Positions 1 through 7,897 of a stretch of 13,325 nt of DNA are shown here, one piece after another (the first letter of the stretch is position 1; every line of letters starts with the position of its first letter). Below the pieces are notes generated by a model that was not told the origin of the DNA, ran no database searches, and saw only the letters and a program-made list of their open reading frames with translations. The position numbers and the translations under genes were made by a program. The stretch comes from Candidatus Woesearchaeota archaeon (GTDB lineage Archaea > Nanobdellota > Nanobdellia > SCGC-AAA011-G17 > GW2011-AR17). Location: assembly GCA_016211095.1 (NCBI GenBank), contig JACQSW010000053.1, forward strand, positions 1-13,325. The letters are read 5' to 3'.

Positions 1-81
1 AAAAAAATTTTTTAATATTTTTTTTAGATAAAACATATCTAGTTTATTAGTAAAAATATAAATATATAAAGGTGGATAATA
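1..81 (+). promoter_or_regulatory. AT-rich leader of the + operon: T-runs, small inverted repeat, TATA-like stretch
   Basis: Almost pure A/T intergenic DNA. T-runs at 8-13 and 18-25 could be an archaeal-type termination signal for a gene upstream of the window. A perfect 6-base inverted repeat, TAGATA (25-30) and TATCTA (36-41) with a 5-base spacer, could be an operator or simply chance in such DNA. Positions 52-69 are TATA-like, but the composition is too skewed to place a TATA box or start point. The AAAGGTGG at 68-75 is a plausible ribosome binding site 6 bases before the TTG at 82. Promoter function is inferred from position in front of a long gene run. Confidence 0.35.
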
Positions 82-441
82 TTGGTAAATTGGGTCAAAA
101 TAATTGGAGTTTTTTTAGTAGGAACTGTTGGTGGAACTATAGGATTAACTTATTTGGCGATTAAAAACCAAGCTGATTACATTAGAGAAAATACTTTTAC
201 GAGTACAGCAACAGTAAAAAAAGTAGAAGCTGACTGTGCATTTTTTGGAAAAGGTATTGATCTAAAAATTAGCATGCCAACAAAAGAAACAAAAATACTA
301 TCAATAAATCCGAATTCGGAAAGGCAGTGTATCCAATATAAACTCTTGCTAGAAGAAGAAAAGGAAATAGAATTCAGAGGCTACCCAGATAGATATGACA
401 AAATGATAATACACTCAACAGACTTAAAAATAAAAGAATAA
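82..441 (+). CDS. Small membrane-anchored protein with an extracytoplasmic domain, unknown function
   Basis: A 119-residue protein starting at TTG, chosen because AAAGGTGG lies 6 bases upstream. Residues 5-27 form one hydrophobic, glycine-rich membrane helix, with a charged soluble region of about 90 residues after it. The soluble part looks beta-rich and has two cysteines (C52, C83) that could pair outside the cell. Its size and layout recall the soluble domains of the four lipoproteins in this window, but with a membrane helix in place of a lipobox; that resemblance is loose and not a demonstrated homology. It is the first gene of the + run, 29 bases before the next gene. I do not recognise a family. 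Confidence 0.7.
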   Translation: MVNWVKIIGVFLVGTVGGTIGLTYLAIKNQADYIRENTFTSTATVKKVEADCAFFGKGIDLKISMPTKETKILSINPNSERQCIQYKLLLEEEKEIEFRGYPDRYDKMIIHSTDLKIKE

Positions 442-470
442 AAAAAATGCAATAGTGAAGGAGGAAAAAA

Positions 471-674
471 ATGAGTTTAGACAAATCAGTAGAAAAAGAA
501 TTTTTGAAAAAAGCAAAAGACTTCGGAAAAAAAACAGCAATAGCAGCAGGGGTTGGAGCAACAGCTGCATTAGTGCTGCCAATAGACCTCATAACTGGAG
601 CAGCAGTCGGCACAGGAGTTTACGTCGGCTCCAAAGCGTACGAAGCATACAAAAGCTGGTCAAAAAACAAATAA
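471..674 (+). CDS. 67-aa glycine-zipper-like membrane protein
   Basis: The ATG at 471 follows a strong SD site, AAGGAGG at 458-464, with a 6-base spacer. This makes it preferable to an overlapping frame that opens with a GTG at 455. The protein has a lysine-rich amphipathic start (1-21) and a long hydrophobic, alanine/glycine-rich region at about 22-55. GxxxG spacings occur there (G43/G47 and G49/G53), then a short basic tail. A single P37 splits the hydrophobic stretch, suggesting a helical hairpin or one long helix. Glycine-zipper segments commonly pack in membranes as oligomers. A membrane scaffold or subunit of the neighbouring machinery is a guess; a toxin-like peptide is an alternative with no specific support. 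Confidence 0.7.
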   Translation: MSLDKSVEKEFLKKAKDFGKKTAIAAGVGATAALVLPIDLITGAAVGTGVYVGSKAYEAYKSWSKNK

Positions 675-693
675 AAAAAATTATTTTAAAAAA

Positions 694-1689
694 ATGAGCA
701 CGGACTCAGCAAGCATAACCGGGGAAGAAAAAGAAAGATATCTAACTAGCTTAGAATATGCTGTTGAGAAACTTGGAGAAAAAGCTACAGAAATGGGCTA
801 CACAAAAGTAGCGGAATACTGCCCACAAATTAAAAATTTGCTCAAATTCTTCCACTACCAAAGAACACCAACCCAAAAATTTGGCATAAATGAATTCGAA
901 GGAATAATCATAGACCCAAGCTTGTCAGGTTTTCCAAACAGCGAATCGATAAGAAAGCTATTTGGGCACAAAGAACTGGCACAAGAATACCTCAACAGGA
1001 TGCCAATAGAAGAAGAAATTCTTAAAGAAGCACAAAAAAAATTTTTCAAAGGCCAAATGCCAACACAGCAACAAGAACAAATAACCCAAGTAAACTTCTA
1101 CAAACAGCTAACATCAACGCAGCTGCCAGAAAGAAGGGAAACATTCTTCCTGCCAAAAGGATCGCTGCTTACTGAAGGAGAAACAAAAAACCAGGGCTAC
1201 GAAATACTCAGCATGGGCCTGGACACGACCAAAAACCTATACCTACTATACACCGCACAGATAATCAAAGAAGAAGAAAGCCTGCCAGCGGAAAAACTTG
1301 CCCAATTTTTTGACGGATCATGCTTCTCCTGGAACCCTAGAGAAGTATTCCTAAGACTAAACTCATTAGAAGGCATAAGGCCTAAAACCGTAGAAAGATT
1401 CGTTATAGGGCCATTCTACTTCCAAAGAACAGAAAACTCAAAACCGTTACAGCAAGCCTTTGAAAAAGGGGAGAACCCTTGGCTGCTAAGATTCAGAAAA
1501 GAACACGTAGAAAGCAAAAAAACAGTAACATTAGCAGAAGGAACAATCTTCAAAAAACAAGTCAAAAAAGAGTTATGCTCAGAAGAAACAAGAGAACAAT
1601 ATGCCTTGTGCCCGCCAAGCCTCGAAAGGGCCCTACAAGAGCTGTTTGTTCAGGAAGATGAAGAATACAAAATAATCACAGTCGTATAA
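694..1689 (+). CDS. Unrecognised soluble protein, 331 aa
   Basis: Begins at ATG 694, 19 bases after the previous stop, with no visible SD site; the leader is only A/T. There is no signal peptide or membrane helix, so it is probably cytosolic. Residues 1-55 are helical and charged. Residues 95-145 are helical and glutamine-rich (QQQEQ near 125-129). Residues 145-250 look mixed alpha/beta, with FFLPKG (151-156) and a hydrophobic strand NLYLLYTAQII (181-191). The C-terminal part has C295 and C306 but no paired CxxC motif. No catalytic signature is evident. It lies between the small membrane genes and the first lipoprotein, in the same direction and tightly spaced, so it probably belongs to the operon. 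Function unknown. Confidence 0.75.
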   Translation: MSTDSASITGEEKERYLTSLEYAVEKLGEKATEMGYTKVAEYCPQIKNLLKFFHYQRTPTQKFGINEFEGIIIDPSLSGFPNSESIRKLFGHKELAQEYLNRMPIEEEILKEAQKKFFKGQMPTQQQEQITQVNFYKQLTSTQLPERRETFFLPKGSLLTEGETKNQGYEILSMGLDTTKNLYLLYTAQIIKEEESLPAEKLAQFFDGSCFSWNPREVFLRLNSLEGIRPKTVERFVIGPFYFQRTENSKPLQQAFEKGENPWLLRFRKEHVESKKTVTLAEGTIFKKQVKKELCSEETREQYALCPPSLERALQELFVQEDEEYKIITVV

Positions 1690-1705
1690 AATTGGGGGAA
1701 TAAAA

Positions 1706-2137
1706 ATGAAAAAAACAAGCACAACAAAAAAAATCGCTGGAACTATTGGCTTAACAACCTTAGCAGGAATAATCGGTTGCTTTCCACCAGAATCAGACCT
1801 TAAAAAAAATTACCAAGACAAAATTATAACAGAACCCGCTATGACTAAATCTATGCAAATAACAGATGTAAGAGAAGCCACCATAAGCGACGACGGTTTC
1901 CCAATACAAATTGTTGTTGCCAAGGACCCTGAAGGAGAAAAAGGATTCATCAATATAGGAATAAATGCAAATCTGCACAGGGGAGCTGCAACGATCACAT
2001 ACAAAAAATTAAAAGAAGAGTGCACCAACGCATACGCACTTATTGAAGCATTCATAAATCCGTATCAAAATTATCAGCTGCTTGAATCTACAAAAGTCTG
2101 CGGAGAAGGAATCATAGAAAAAATAGAATACGAATAA
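1706..2137 (+). CDS. Predicted lipoprotein (IIGC lipobox), unknown function
   Basis: Start ATG 1706 follows a G-run SD-like site (GGGGGA, 1694-1699) with a 6-base spacer. Residues 1-9 are basic, 10-24 are hydrophobic, and the lipobox I22-I23-G24-C25 predicts lipid attachment at C25. The mature part (about 118 residues) appears mainly beta with a helix near 106-120 and two cysteines, C106 and C132. The order 'Cys, alanine-rich helix, strand, CG, strand' resembles the C-terminal half of the two lipoproteins at 6915 and 7439. I therefore place it tentatively in the same secreted family. It should sit on the outer face of the membrane. It precedes the SKWEK-family gene A1 by 8 bases. Confidence 0.72.
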   Translation: MKKTSTTKKIAGTIGLTTLAGIIGCFPPESDLKKNYQDKIITEPAMTKSMQITDVREATISDDGFPIQIVVAKDPEGEKGFINIGINANLHRGAATITYKKLKEECTNAYALIEAFINPYQNYQLLESTKVCGEGIIEKIEYE

Positions 2138-2145
2138 AAAAAAAT

Positions 2146-3186
2146 ATGGAAAACAATAAAAATTTAGAAGAAAGAAGAACCGAAAGCGATGTTGAGCTAA
2201 AAAGGTTATTTCAAGCTTTAAGCAGAAGTGAAGAAGCGCCGGTTGTTGAGCTTGGAGACGTTTCCAAGTGGGAAAAGATTGATCCTACTACTTTGATTGC
2301 GGCTAAAAAATTAGGATTAGAATTAAACAAAAATTACGTCCCCCTCCTCAAAAATAAAGAAGGGCTGTACACTTTGATTGTAGGCCAATACTACAAAAAG
2401 AAAGCAGAGGAACAAGGATTAAAAAATGCTGCATTAAACATAGAAGCCTTACTACAAAATCAGGATACGACCCTAGAACAAATAGAATTGTATGCTGTTC
2501 AAACTTTCAAAGATTTTCCGAACCAAAAAGAGATAACATCCTATGTTAAAAAAGCAAGAAAACAAGCCGAATTAAACGGCACAATAAAGAAAGACAGGTT
2601 TTACACTAAACCCCTCAATTGGGCTTCAAAAATCTTCAACAAAAAAAATGAGGGCAAAGAAGAAACAAAAGAATTTTCAGAAAGAAGCAAAAAGTTCGCA
2701 GAGCTCGGCGCAAGCATTGAAGAAAGCCTAAAAGATTTTTACAAAGAGATCGAAGGCAAAAAATACAACTTTGACGTAAGAGTCAACGATATATTCACAC
2801 AGGAATGGGATATCTCGATGCATTCAAAAAAAGATAGCTGTACTATCTCTATTGGGAGTCCATGGAATTTTCGGGGGGATAATATCCATTATATTGTTAT
2901 AGAAAAAAAGCCAAATTCCGAAATAACAGTTACCTATAAAGAGCCGAATTTTTTTGGCAAAACAAAGAAAGATATTCTTACCTTATTTGAAGATTACGCA
3001 AGCAGCTACGACAAAAAAAAGAAAAAGATTGATTCAACTATAACTGCGCTTATTCAAATCCCAGAAAAACTAAGAGAAAAAATTATGCTCACTCAACAAA
3101 AGATAATAGAAAGAGAAGAAGGGTTAGCAAAAAGCATTGAGGATACAATTAAAAGGTATAAATCTATTCCCCCGGGCAGAAAATAA
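2146..3186 (+). CDS. SKWEK-family protein A1 (soluble, A-type C-terminal domain)
   Basis: A 346-residue protein with no signal or membrane helix. Residues 16-130 are the shared N-terminal domain: a leading ELKRL helix, invariant LGDVSKWEK (36-44), then helices around LYTLIVGQYY (74-83) and LEQIELYAVQTF (110-121). A lysine-rich linker follows, then a C-terminal domain (about 190-346). This contains a helix with EGKKYNF (203-209), several beta strands, and a long charged C-terminal helix. The C-terminal domain is clearly related to that of A2 (- strand) and to the partial A3. There is no SD site; the start lies 8 bases after the lipoprotein stop. Likely cytosolic adaptor or structural subunit, by inference from domain sharing; not a recognised family. 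Confidence 0.78.
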   Translation: MENNKNLEERRTESDVELKRLFQALSRSEEAPVVELGDVSKWEKIDPTTLIAAKKLGLELNKNYVPLLKNKEGLYTLIVGQYYKKKAEEQGLKNAALNIEALLQNQDTTLEQIELYAVQTFKDFPNQKEITSYVKKARKQAELNGTIKKDRFYTKPLNWASKIFNKKNEGKEETKEFSERSKKFAELGASIEESLKDFYKEIEGKKYNFDVRVNDIFTQEWDISMHSKKDSCTISIGSPWNFRGDNIHYIVIEKKPNSEITVTYKEPNFFGKTKKDILTLFEDYASSYDKKKKKIDSTITALIQIPEKLREKIMLTQQKIIEREEGLAKSIEDTIKRYKSIPPGRK

Positions 3187-3209
3187 AATGGGGGGGAGCA
3201 TGAAACAAA

Positions 3210-4199
3210 ATGGAATATAGCAAAACTGGCCGGGATGAAGCTCAATCGCAGCAACAGAAGGTTGAGTTAAAAAAGATACTTGAGGCAACTCTGAAAAAAG
3301 AAGGGTCGCCTGTTGAGCTTGGTGATGTTTCCAAGTGGGAAAAGATTGACCCAATGACTTTGCTAGTTGCTAAAAAGCTCAACCTTGATTTAAACGAATC
3401 TTATCTCCCATTATTAAGGGATAATCCTGAAACAGGCATCTACACTTTAATTGTTGGCAAATATTATCAGAGAAAAGCTGAGGATGATGGCTTAAAAGAT
3501 GTTGCGCAGAGCATAGAGGCTCTTTTGCAGAAGGAAGGGACAAATATTGAGCAGTTGATGGTTTATGCTTTGCACACGTTTAAAGATATTCCAGATATCA
3601 AAAAAATTTTGGGAAATATATCGGAAGCGAAGAAAACTGTTAAAGCAATACAAAAGCTTGAAGACAGAATAATAGAAGAAGAAAAAGGGGTAACAAAAAG
3701 CGAAGTATTCCTTGAAATTGTTAAATCCGGAACGAAAAAAATTGGAAAAGCTACTGGAAAGATTATTGGAAAAACAATTGCTTACCCTATATTGGGCAAT
3801 TTGCCTTATGATTTACAAGAAAAATTAGAACAGAAAGTTGGGAGAGAATATTACAATGCCTCATCTGCTGCTAAAACAAGCAGTGTTATAGCAGGAGGGA
3901 TTATTCCCGGCTTGGCCTTTTTTACTTTCAGTCCTCCAAATGAAGATTATTCGGATAAAGTATTTGTTTCAACTGTGATTGGTGGTGTAAGCTGGCTCGT
4001 AGATAGACTGATAAGGAGCGTAATAACCGACGTTAGGAATAGGGAAAGGCTTTCTTCTGGCCATCCGCTGGTTGAAATAGCTGCTCTCCCATTCAAATTA
4101 AGCTATAGCCTTTACAAAAAAAGTGCGCGCGGTTTAAATAATTTTTATGAAGAAGCTAAGAGTGAGGCGGAGAAAAAGAAAAAATGGCAGAAATACTAA
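3210..4199 (+). CDS. SKWEK-family protein B1 (two C-terminal hydrophobic helices)
   Basis: A 329-residue protein. The shared N-terminal domain covers about 18-132, with SKWEK at 41-45. A charged linker follows, then a basic glycine/lysine segment (174-190) and the motif PILGNLP (193-199). Hydrophobic stretches at about 223-241 and 251-274 probably form a membrane hairpin; the tail (303-329) is charged and helical. B2 (5916-6881) has the same layout over its full length. The start is ATG 3210, 12 bases after GGGGGGAG (3190-3197); an ATG at 3200 opens only a short frame that stops at once. The 3' end overlaps the AAA+ gene by 16 bases, suggesting coupled translation. The SKWEK domain probably faces the cytosol. 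Function unknown. Confidence 0.78.
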   Translation: MEYSKTGRDEAQSQQQKVELKKILEATLKKEGSPVELGDVSKWEKIDPMTLLVAKKLNLDLNESYLPLLRDNPETGIYTLIVGKYYQRKAEDDGLKDVAQSIEALLQKEGTNIEQLMVYALHTFKDIPDIKKILGNISEAKKTVKAIQKLEDRIIEEEKGVTKSEVFLEIVKSGTKKIGKATGKIIGKTIAYPILGNLPYDLQEKLEQKVGREYYNASSAAKTSSVIAGGIIPGLAFFTFSPPNEDYSDKVFVSTVIGGVSWLVDRLIRSVITDVRNRERLSSGHPLVEIAALPFKLSYSLYKKSARGLNNFYEEAKSEAEKKKKWQKY

Positions 4200-5887
4200 A
4201 CATTAATGAAGAAATTTTGAGGCAAAAAAAGAGTGAAGTAAAACAAGGGTTAAGGAAGCTAAGTTTTTATGATAAAGTTAGGAAGCTTGATGCGGAAGAC
4301 CCCGACATGCTTTCAAAAGAAGAATTGGAAACAGTTAAAGCGTTGGAAGATGGATTAACAGCTTACTCAGCCCTCCATGACAAGTTAAGCGACCATTTTG
4401 ATGCTGATGTCAAAGGCTCGCAGGACCTTAAAGATTTTGTCAACATAGCTTCGCTGCAAGTTGCTTCTTCACTCATAATTTCAAAGCTTGAAGAGACAGC
4501 AAAAAATTTGGACTTAACCAAAGCTAGGCACTCTGACAAAACCTTCCAATTTGAAATATTCCAGAAAAGCAGGGCAGAAACCTTAGATTACCTCACACAA
4601 TTATACTCTAAAGCTGTTGATGCCAAATTTGACAACAGCCAAAACATTATCCGGGACGGAACAGACCTGCTAAGCATAAGCAAAGAGATTTTTGAAACTT
4701 TAAACGAAAAATGCCAAAAAAGAAAGGAAGACTACCCTGGGTTGGTTACAAAAATAAGGGGCTTAAACTTTGAGTTATTCGGAAAAACAGTCGAGCCATT
4801 CACAACTATAGCAAAAACAGTGATGGATGTTCCAGAAACAACATTCGAAGACATCGTGGGAAACACTCAACTGATAAGCATGCTGAAAACCTTGGGCGAC
4901 AACATCCTTGCTTATGACCCGAAAACAAAAAAGAACCCCATACTGGACGTTTTTGACTTCTCAACCACAATTTTGCTGTATGGCGACCCAGGAACTGGAA
5001 AAACAGCAACCCTCCAAGCATTCCTGAATTACCTGCAAACAAAAGCTGGCACGTACAAAAAAACTGTAAAACACGTAAATATAGGGAACGATATCAAAAG
5101 CAAATACTTCGGCGACTCAGTGCAAAACCTAAAAAGCAAACTTGAAGAAGCAACAAGGGGAGACTCAATATGTGTCGTAACAATAGAAGATATTGATGCA
5201 ATATTCTCCGCAAGAGAAGAGCTAAAAGACAGGCCAGAAGAAAAAGCGATACTCCAAGAGCTAATGAATATTCTAGAAGGAATAGCTTCTAAAAAACTTG
5301 GAAACTTCATCCTTATAGCAACAAGCAACAGGCCGGCAAACCTAGACGACGCCCTTGGCGAAAGGCTGAAAGAAAACCAACTGGAAGTAACAGGGCCGGA
5401 AACAGCGCAAGACTACACAGGGTTATTCCAGATCAAAATGAAAAAAGGCATCAAAAACAGTTACGTTGAAGTTGATGGTGAAAGCTGGAAAAAAATAGGG
5501 GAAACATGCTTAAGCTACAAGAAAGACTACCAATTTTCTGGAAGAGCAATCAAAAACATTACGAAAAAGCTTATGACAAACGCAAGCATGTTCCAAAAAC
5601 CAGAAGAAATCTACACCTTAAGCCATGAAGAGGCAGTTGAAAAACTAAGAAAAAACAAAAACCTCGCCAAAATTGATGGAAACAAAATCCTTACAGAGAT
5701 AGAAGTATACAAAAATGAGGGTGTAAAACAAGAAGGAAGAAGGGAAATGGAAAAGAAAAAAGAAATGATAGAAGGGATAGTACAGCAGATAGAATATGAG
5801 AAGCTAATCACATCTTTGCCGGGAGACTACAAAACCAAAACATCAGAAGAAGTAAGGATTAGCTTAACACACCTGCTAAAACCATAA
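4184..5887 (+). CDS. AAA+ ATPase with helical N-terminal domain
   Basis: A 567-residue protein. Residues 1-215 form a helical N-terminal region I do not recognise, presumably for substrate or partner binding. The AAA module opens with FEDIVG (221-226). Walker A is GDPGTGKT (267-274). A pore-loop-like SKYFGDS follows (306-312). Walker B is VVTIEDID (331-338) and sensor 1 is ATSNRP (N382). FSGR (451-454) fits the sensor-2 region. A charged helix follows at 505-540. The acidic pair is Glu-Asp (335-336) rather than the usual Asp-Glu, as also seen in Bcs1-type AAA proteins. The usual RPGRFD arginine-finger stretch is replaced by GERL (392-395). It probably hexamerises and remodels or unfolds a partner using ATP. 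Embedded between B1 and B2, its likely clients are the SKWEK proteins or lipoproteins, by inference. Confidence 0.9.
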   Translation: MAEILNINEEILRQKKSEVKQGLRKLSFYDKVRKLDAEDPDMLSKEELETVKALEDGLTAYSALHDKLSDHFDADVKGSQDLKDFVNIASLQVASSLIISKLEETAKNLDLTKARHSDKTFQFEIFQKSRAETLDYLTQLYSKAVDAKFDNSQNIIRDGTDLLSISKEIFETLNEKCQKRKEDYPGLVTKIRGLNFELFGKTVEPFTTIAKTVMDVPETTFEDIVGNTQLISMLKTLGDNILAYDPKTKKNPILDVFDFSTTILLYGDPGTGKTATLQAFLNYLQTKAGTYKKTVKHVNIGNDIKSKYFGDSVQNLKSKLEEATRGDSICVVTIEDIDAIFSAREELKDRPEEKAILQELMNILEGIASKKLGNFILIATSNRPANLDDALGERLKENQLEVTGPETAQDYTGLFQIKMKKGIKNSYVEVDGESWKKIGETCLSYKKDYQFSGRAIKNITKKLMTNASMFQKPEEIYTLSHEEAVEKLRKNKNLAKIDGNKILTEIEVYKNEGVKQEGRREMEKKKEMIEGIVQQIEYEKLITSLPGDYKTKTSEEVRISLTHLLKP

Positions 5888-5915
5888 AAAATTGGAGAAA
5901 TAAAAAAAACAGATT

Positions 5916-6881
5916 ATGGAAAAAACTGAAGATGGCTCAAAGGGCAGAGAAGTGCTGATTGAATTAAAGAAAGTTTTGAAATCATCCCTAAACAGCAGGA
6001 AAACCGAGGTTGTTGAATTAGGAGATGTTAGCAAGTGGGAGAAGATAGATCCTACAGTAATTATAGCTGTCAAAACCTTGAGTTTGGATTTAGATAAAAA
6101 ATATCTGCCCATTCTCCAAAATAAAGAAGGAGTTTATACCCTAATTGTGGGGCAGTATTACAAGAATAAGGCTAACGAGCAAGGATTAAAAGATGTTGCT
6201 GAAAACATCGAAGTGTTATTACAAAAGCCAGACACAACGCTGGAGCAGTTAGAATTGTATGCTGTGCACACATTCAAGAACATTCCAGACAAAAAAAGCA
6301 TTTTGAAAGTTGTTAAAGAAGCGGCTGAAGAAGCGAAAAAAATTGAGCAAAGCTTAGAACAAAAAATAAACAAAGAATCAACAGCGCGCATTATGTTGGA
6401 AACAACAAAGATTGTGACAAAAAAATTAGCAACAAAAGCAGGCAAGCTCGCATTAAAAGCAAGCTACCCCATCCTTGGAAATTTGCCATTTAGTTTGCAA
6501 GAAAAATTAGAAAAGAAGGTTGGAAAAGAAAATTATAACGCAGCTAATGCTGCGATAACGAGCATTGTAACCAACTCATTCGTTGGTGGTGCGTCATTTT
6601 TTTATTACGAAAGATTAGACCCTCACGGTATTGATGTACCGTTGAGTATAATGGGTGGAGCAATTCTAGGCACAGTGGATGTACTAACTAGAACGATTGT
6701 ATCGGTTTGCGCAAATCGAGAAGAAATACTGCAATCAGGCTCCTTACCGTTTGAAGTAGCATGCCTTCCATTCAAATTCATTAGTAATACCTACAAAAAA
6801 TCAAAAGAAGACCTGTCAAATAGTTATGAAGAGGCAAAAAACAAGATAGAATACAGAAAGAGGTTTGGAGTCAAAAAATAA
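5916..6881 (+). CDS. SKWEK-family protein B2 (two C-terminal hydrophobic helices)
   Basis: A 321-residue full-length paralog of B1. The N-terminal domain is at about 14-130, with SKWEK at 39-43. A coiled, charged linker (131-155) leads to a lysine-rich segment and PILGNLP (185-191), the same motif as B1. Hydrophobic segments lie at about 213-231 and 241-265, with a charged helical tail after them. The start is ATG 5916; a GGAG at 5894-5897 is 18 bases upstream, too far to be a convincing SD site. It lies 28 bases after the AAA+ gene. Having two B-type proteins flanking an ATPase suggests they may form hetero-oligomers or alternative subunits at the membrane. Function unknown. Confidence 0.78.
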   Translation: MEKTEDGSKGREVLIELKKVLKSSLNSRKTEVVELGDVSKWEKIDPTVIIAVKTLSLDLDKKYLPILQNKEGVYTLIVGQYYKNKANEQGLKDVAENIEVLLQKPDTTLEQLELYAVHTFKNIPDKKSILKVVKEAAEEAKKIEQSLEQKINKESTARIMLETTKIVTKKLATKAGKLALKASYPILGNLPFSLQEKLEKKVGKENYNAANAAITSIVTNSFVGGASFFYYERLDPHGIDVPLSIMGGAILGTVDVLTRTIVSVCANREEILQSGSLPFEVACLPFKFISNTYKKSKEDLSNSYEEAKNKIEYRKRFGVKK

Positions 6882-6914
6882 ATCTAAATATATGGACGGA
6901 GAGGATTATACAAA

Positions 6915-7442
6915 ATGAAAAATAAAACATTAAAATATGGAGCTGTAATGGGGCTCGTTGGGGCGTTAAGCGCATGCAGCGGACCGCACTCTACAAACAC
7001 GGAAGAGAGCATAACCCAAGAAAGTAACCACAAAACAACAACAGTAGCTGCCTTAAAAACAAACACGGAACAATATGAAAGCCAAAAAGTCAAGCTAACA
7101 AATGGAGTGCCGACATCGCTAGAATGCTATACCGTCAATGCATCAACTTTGTGCAATTTAATCCTTAAAGAAGACGAGTACGAAATATCCGCTTCTTTTT
7201 GCGAAAATAATTCACCCGCCATGGCTATGAAAGCAGCTTCAATCATAGAGTCAGCAATAAACCAGAACAAAAGGATTGTTGTTTACGGAGTTTACAAAAA
7301 AGGCTCTACAAGCTCTTTTTGGGAAACACCAGACACGTTTTATGTTTACACATTACAAACTAATAATTTTAGTTTAGACCAAGAGTTTAATATGTGCGGA
7401 AGAATAATTGAAACGAAATCAGAAGGAGAGAAAAAAATATGA
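6915..7442 (+). CDS. Predicted lipoprotein with four-cysteine secreted domain (Lip2)
   Basis: A 175-residue protein whose ATG follows GGAGAGG (6898-6904) by 10 bases. The basic, hydrophobic leader ends in a clean lipobox, L18-S19-A20-C21. A short low-complexity linker (22-40) precedes a compact domain. That domain has TVAALKTNT, a strand pair ending ...NGVPTSLEC, an alanine-rich helix (101-116) and a strand with VVYGVY (122-127). The layout resembles small OB-like barrels, which is an impression, not a family match. Mature cysteines 71, 80, 96 and 161 have equivalents in the next gene's product (69, 77, 101, 151), suggesting two disulfides. The stop overlaps the next start as ATGA, so translation is probably coupled. 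Confidence 0.78.
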   Translation: MKNKTLKYGAVMGLVGALSACSGPHSTNTEESITQESNHKTTTVAALKTNTEQYESQKVKLTNGVPTSLECYTVNASTLCNLILKEDEYEISASFCENNSPAMAMKAASIIESAINQNKRIVVYGVYKKGSTSSFWETPDTFYVYTLQTNNFSLDQEFNMCGRIIETKSEGEKKI

Positions 7443-7897
7443 AAAGTTTAACAAAAATTGTTGCATTAGGATTAGCTTCAACTTTTGGTTTGGCAGGCTT
7501 AACAAATTGTCAGAGTGGACCAGTTCAGGGTGAACAAAAATTTGAGCCTATAAACACCACAGTTGTCGCTTTAAAGGCTGACACAAACCTGTACGCCGGC
7601 AAGCTTGTTCGTGTCGCTAATGGGACACCAATAAGCTTATCTTGTGTAAGCAGTGATGGGACAATATGCACTGTTCTGCTGAAAGAAGACGACGCGGTTT
7701 TACGAGTATACCTTGATATAAGTCGCGAACGGTACAAGTGCAGTTCAGGTGTAATAGCTGCAGTGAACGCTGCTTACCAACAACAAACAAAAATAGAAGT
7801 TGTAGGAACTTATTTAGCCACCAAAGATGGTTTGCATGATTTTAAGCCGGAAGAGCTTAAAGCGTTAGGTTTAGACTTTAGGGGGCTATGCGAATAA
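7439..7897 (+). CDS. Predicted lipoprotein paralog (Lip3)
   Basis: A 152-residue protein starting in an ATGA overlap, with AAGGAG (7423-7428) inside the upstream gene 10 bases before the ATG. The signal region (1-23) ends in L21-T22-N23-C24, a weaker lipobox because asparagine at -1 is uncommon. The mature part aligns with Lip2: TVVALKADT (41-49), NGTPISLSC (61-69), LLKEDD (80-85), an alanine-rich helix (104-114) and VVGTY (121-125). All four mature cysteines have equivalents in Lip2. It presumably sits on the outer membrane face beside Lip2 as a duplicated, diverged partner. The ligand is unknown. Confidence 0.77.
   Translation: MKSLTKIVALGLASTFGLAGLTNCQSGPVQGEQKFEPINTTVVALKADTNLYAGKLVRVANGTPISLSCVSSDGTICTVLLKEDDAVLRVYLDISRERYKCSSGVIAAVNAAYQQQTKIEVVGTYLATKDGLHDFKPEELKALGLDFRGLCE

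Noticed and set aside
471..674. Toxin of a toxin-antitoxin pair
   Set aside because: Small size and hydrophobicity alone are not enough; there is no antitoxin-like or DNA-binding partner next to it.
455..697. Alternative GTG-started 80-aa frame overlapping the 67-aa gene
   Set aside because: Composition is arginine/lysine/serine-rich as expected from a shifted frame, and the strong SD site is positioned for ATG 471.
3188..3220. Short frame MGGSMKQNGI ahead of B1 as a leader peptide
   Set aside because: Only ten codons, arising from the G-run and A-rich leader. The G-run is better read as the B1 ribosome binding site.
3124..3354. Antisense frame encoding a peptide similar to one antisense at 12846-13052 (both contain SFPTWKHHQAQQA)
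   Set aside because: Both are exact shadows of the conserved SKWEK-coding DNA of B1 and A2. Their similarity follows from the sense-strand identity and they have no start signals of their own.
4184..5887. Conjugation or type IV pilus ATPase
   Set aside because: The motifs are those of classical AAA proteins (SKYFGDS pore-loop region, ATSNRP sensor 1), not of VirB4/VirD4 or PilB/GspE-type ATPases.
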